7,515 bases of DNA from CAYTCZ01 sp964436315 (GTDB taxonomy: Bacteria > Actinomycetota > Thermoleophilia > Gaiellales > Gaiellaceae), in assembly GCA_964436315.1 (NCBI GenBank), contig CAYTCZ010000163.1:1-7515 (forward strand), in the 5' to 3' direction. The notes under the pieces were generated by a model, which was given only the letters and a program-made list of their open reading frames with translations, was not told the DNA's origin and searched no databases. This document shows, one piece after another, positions 5,380 through 7,515 of this stretch. Positions within the stretch are counted from its first letter, which is position 1, and each line of letters begins with the position of its first letter. The position numbers and the translations under genes were made by a program.

Positions 5380-6601
5380 AGAGACTCCTCAGGAGCTCCG
5401 CAAGCTCCTCCGCGCGCGCTCGACGAGAGATGCGGTGCTTGAGGACGGCCGGAAGCCGGGTCGGCGCCAGGGCATCGCGCTCCCAGCGACGCTCGAGCCC
5501 CGAGAGGGCGGAGGCAAGGCCGGACACGTCGTCGGGAGCGACGACGATCCCGGCATTCGCCTCACGGATGAGAGAGGCCGCTTCGCCGTCAGGCGGAACG
5601 GCGGCCAGAATCGGTCGCTCGGCTGCCAAATACTCAAACACCTTGCCTGTAAGGATGCCTCGACCACGTCCGTCAGCTTCAGGGACAAGTAGCAACAAGG
5701 CCTCTGAATCACGCTGGAGTGCCAGTGAATCGCCGCGAGCGACATACGGCAAGAGCTCCAGCCGATCACGTACCTCGAGGTCCTCCGCGTACGCGAGATC
5801 GCTGGAGCGGAAATCTCCGACAAAGCGCGCCTGAACATCGTCGCCGCACTGCCGCAGCGCTTCGAGAAACGGCCGAGGATCGCGCCGTCCGAAGAAGCTG
5901 CCGGTGTGCGTTATCCGGAAGCGCTCTCCCCGGGAGTAGTCGAGCCCTATGAAATCGTCGAAGTCGGCTCCGTTGCCGATCACCTCGAGGCGTCGGCTTG
6001 GCCACAGCTCCGCTGTCTCTCTGGCAATGGCCTCAGACGCCGCCACGACCGCGTCGGCCCGACGGGCGACAAGCCGGGCAAGCCGCCGCTCGCCACGGAA
6101 CTCCCGCCGGCGATGCGAATGCGAGACCAGGGAGTCGCGCAGATCGGCAACCCACTTCACCCCGGTCACGCATTGAGCTGCGGCACCGGCGAGATGGACC
6201 GAACCGGGTGGCGACGTGGTTAGCACGACGTCAATGCCGTGCTGCCGAACAAGTCGGATCGCTGCAGGGATCGCAGTCAGCTCCCAGAGGACTGCCGCGT
6301 CAGGCACCAATGCACCCCGTGCGATCAGCTTCGTCCTGAGCGTCGTGCGCCTGATCCCTGAGACCTCACGGAGCTCTTCGGCCGGTCGATAGGTGCGCGG
6401 GCCGACGTTTCGTGATCGATGAACCGCGATGCCGGACGGGACCGCCAGCGACTCATCCCGGTGAAGCCATTTGGGATCGTGAGGGGCCAACACATGGATG
6501 TCGAAGCCAAGCTCCGCGAGGTGCGCGCCGAACTTGAGCGGCCGCTGAACGCCGGGACCTCCGGCCGGAGGCCAGTACATAGTGACCATGAGGAGCCTCA
6601 T
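5378..6601 (-). CDS. Family 4 glycosyltransferase, WcaI/WbuB-like subgroup
   Basis: This is a cytoplasmic GT-B glycosyltransferase, presumably adding one sugar to the surface glycan precursor. The 407 residues match this subgroup, which opens with a glycine-rich acceptor loop, here MYWPPAGGPGVQRP (8-21). Further motifs are TTSPPGSVH (128-136), DLRD (153-156), VIGNGAD (207-213), HTGSFFGRRDPRPFLEAL (232-249) and GILTGKVFEYLAAERPI (315-331). Only the second glutamate of the usual EX7E pair is evident (E323); the first position is glycine (G315), within the TGK-x-FEYL pattern typical of this subgroup. The ATG at 6601 gives the standard MRLLMVT opening. The upstream GAGG is only 2 bases from it, so the ribosome site is poor. 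The gene lies 110 bases after the methyltransferase and about 200 bases before the Wzy-like gene, so it may be transcribed separately from either. Its sugar is unknown. Confidence 0.93.
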   Translation of the reverse strand: MRLLMVTMYWPPAGGPGVQRPLKFGAHLAELGFDIHVLAPHDPKWLHRDESLAVPSGIAVHRSRNVGPRTYRPAEELREVSGIRRTTLRTKLIARGALVPDAAVLWELTAIPAAIRLVRQHGIDVVLTTSPPGSVHLAGAAAQCVTGVKWVADLRDSLVSHSHRRREFRGERRLARLVARRADAVVAASEAIARETAELWPSRRLEVIGNGADFDDFIGLDYSRGERFRITHTGSFFGRRDPRPFLEALRQCGDDVQARFVGDFRSSDLAYAEDLEVRDRLELLPYVARGDSLALQRDSEALLLLVPEADGRGRGILTGKVFEYLAAERPILAAVPPDGEAASLIREANAGIVVAPDDVSGLASALSGLERRWERDALAPTRLPAVLKHRISRRARAEELAELLRSL

Positions 6602-6711
6602 GTCCTCGCAAGTATGGTCTGTGGCGGCCTCGAGATTCGACCGCTATCGGTTTTTGCCCGCCCCGCGGCCCCGCGAATGAGGCCGGTCAGGGCGTTGCGT
6701 GCGGGACGCGT

Positions 6712-7395
6712 CTATCGGCGCGCGCGAATGCAGAGCCGATACCGCAGCCAGTCGGAACGGCCTGCGAGAAACGCTTCGAGAAGGCGAAAGCCTGGAATGA
6801 AGCTCGCTCGCCATTCCGCGCGTTCGATCGCGTAGCCGGCGGACTCCAGCTCGGTCACGAGTTCGTCCGCTCGGCGAAGCCCTATGTGGGTCGGGTTCTG
6901 TGCCAACAGCAAGTCCCGCGCTTTTAGCCACTCGATCACGTGCGCGGGATTCGGCGTGTAGAGAGAGAGTGTTCCGTTTTCGGACAGAACGCGACGTACT
7001 TCGAGCAACATGCGGCGGAAAGTCGAGTTGTCGAGGTGTTCCACAAGATCAGCCGCGACCGCCTTGTCGAAGTTCGAGTCTGGAAACGGGAGTTCGCTCA
7101 CATCGGCTGATTCGAACTTCAGCCGGGGGAAGGCGCTTCGGGCCGCCTCGATCGCGCGGGCCTCGGAGTCGACTCCGACCGTCTCGCAGCCGAAAGTCGA
7201 GAGGAAGTGGCTAACTGCCCCGGCGGCGCAGCCGAGATCAAGAACGCGATCTCCTTGCCGCGGTTCGACCAAGTCGCGAATCGTCGAGAGGCGAAGGCGG
7301 GTCCACGGCGTCTGGTCCAGGTAGGCACTCGCCATCGCCGCCACGAACGTCTCGTTGTACGACTCCGGAGCTCGGCGAAGCGCGCGGCGACTCAT
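6712..7395 (-). CDS. Class I SAM-dependent methyltransferase (Methyltransf_11/UbiE-like fold)
   Basis: This soluble enzyme transfers a methyl group from S-adenosylmethionine; in a glycan cluster the acceptor may be a sugar hydroxyl or a glycan end, but that is inferred from position only. The 227 residues show motif I VLDLGCAAG (51-59), the ribose-binding acid D76 in VGVDSE, the adenine-site segment SADVSELPFPDSNFD (96-110), DLVEHLD (116-122) and TPNP (147-150), followed by a variable C-terminus. The ATG at 7395 is chosen because family similarity starts just after it and TACGAT sits 7 bases upstream, as in leaderless actinobacterial genes. An alternative GTG at 7470 adds 25 residues with poorer codon use, and the frame stays open to the window's right edge, so a longer form cannot be excluded. 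The 110 bases after its stop hold no clear terminator. Confidence 0.88.
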   Translation of the reverse strand: MSRRALRRAPESYNETFVAAMASAYLDQTPWTRLRLSTIRDLVEPRQGDRVLDLGCAAGAVSHFLSTFGCETVGVDSEARAIEAARSAFPRLKFESADVSELPFPDSNFDKAVAADLVEHLDNSTFRRMLLEVRRVLSENGTLSLYTPNPAHVIEWLKARDLLLAQNPTHIGLRRADELVTELESAGYAIERAEWRASFIPGFRLLEAFLAGRSDWLRYRLCIRARR

Positions 7396-7402
7396 CGGCT
7401 CG

Positions 7403-7408
7403 ATCGTA
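7403..7408 (-). promoter_or_regulatory. Possible -10 element for a leaderless methyltransferase transcript
   Basis: TACGAT fits the TANNNT form of an actinobacterial -10 box and ends exactly 7 bases before the A of the ATG at 7395, the spacing expected if transcription starts at the start codon. No convincing -35 element lies at the right distance, and no Shine-Dalgarno sequence precedes the ATG. A six-base match is weak evidence by itself. Confidence 0.25.
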
Positions 7409-7515
7409 TCGGGCAATCTTGGATCACCAGCGGCGCTGAAGTTGCAAAACCGTGACGCTGCGTCGGCCACTCGAGCGGAAATTCCGGTTAGGCTCGATGG
7501 CGGGCGGTGGGTGAG

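Noticed and set aside
6640..6655. Plus-strand ACCG-CTAT-CGGT hairpin followed by a T run, resembling a terminator
   Set aside because: The stem is only 4 pairs, no plus-strand gene precedes it, and the minus-strand genes would not have the T run on the correct side.
1..7515. CRISPR arrays, tRNA or rRNA genes, transposases, insertion-sequence ends
   Set aside because: I saw no regularly spaced repeats, cloverleaf or ribosomal RNA sequence, or recombinase/transposase motifs anywhere in the window.

Overview
The window is G+C-rich bacterial chromosome with strong G/C preference at third codon positions, several GTG starts, and tightly packed genes with 4-base stop/start overlaps. The protein style (Arg/Ala-rich glycosyltransferases) fits a high-G+C actinobacterium, perhaps a Thermoleophilia-like soil lineage. 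That placement is an impression, not a proof.

Layout. Positions 1-132 hold no gene I can name. Positions 133-1068 (+) encode a DppB/OppB-type peptide ABC transporter permease. Everything after it is on the minus strand and reads right to left as a surface-glycan cluster: a SAM-dependent methyltransferase (7395-6712), a WcaI/WbuB-like GT4 glycosyltransferase (6601-5378), a spacer of about 200 bases with no convincing gene, an O-antigen ligase/polymerase-family membrane protein (5178-3808), a second GT4 glycosyltransferase (3811-2810), a membrane-anchored GT2 glycosyltransferase (2803-1667) and a small PglC-like phosphoglycosyl transferase (1670-1065). The last four genes overlap or nearly touch and look like one transcription unit.

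How the genes work together (inference from families). The phosphoglycosyl transferase would put the first sugar phosphate on undecaprenyl phosphate at the inner membrane face. The GT2 and the two GT4 enzymes would extend the glycan, the methyltransferase may decorate a sugar or glycan end, and the Wzy/WaaL-family protein would polymerise or ligate the finished units outside. No flippase, length regulator or nucleotide-sugar gene lies in the window, so the locus probably continues beyond the right edge.

The most unusual parts are not proteins. (1) The spacer before the Wzy-like gene is framed by a 14-of-15-base inverted repeat. One arm starts within the stop codon of the upstream gene, and the other covers the Shine-Dalgarno sequence of the downstream gene. 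Three further dyads nest inside it, giving a plausible switch-like RNA leader. (2) The convergent permease and sugar transferase genes share one CTAG as their two stop codons, and that CTAG lies at the tip of a 12-base-pair hairpin that could serve as a two-way terminator.
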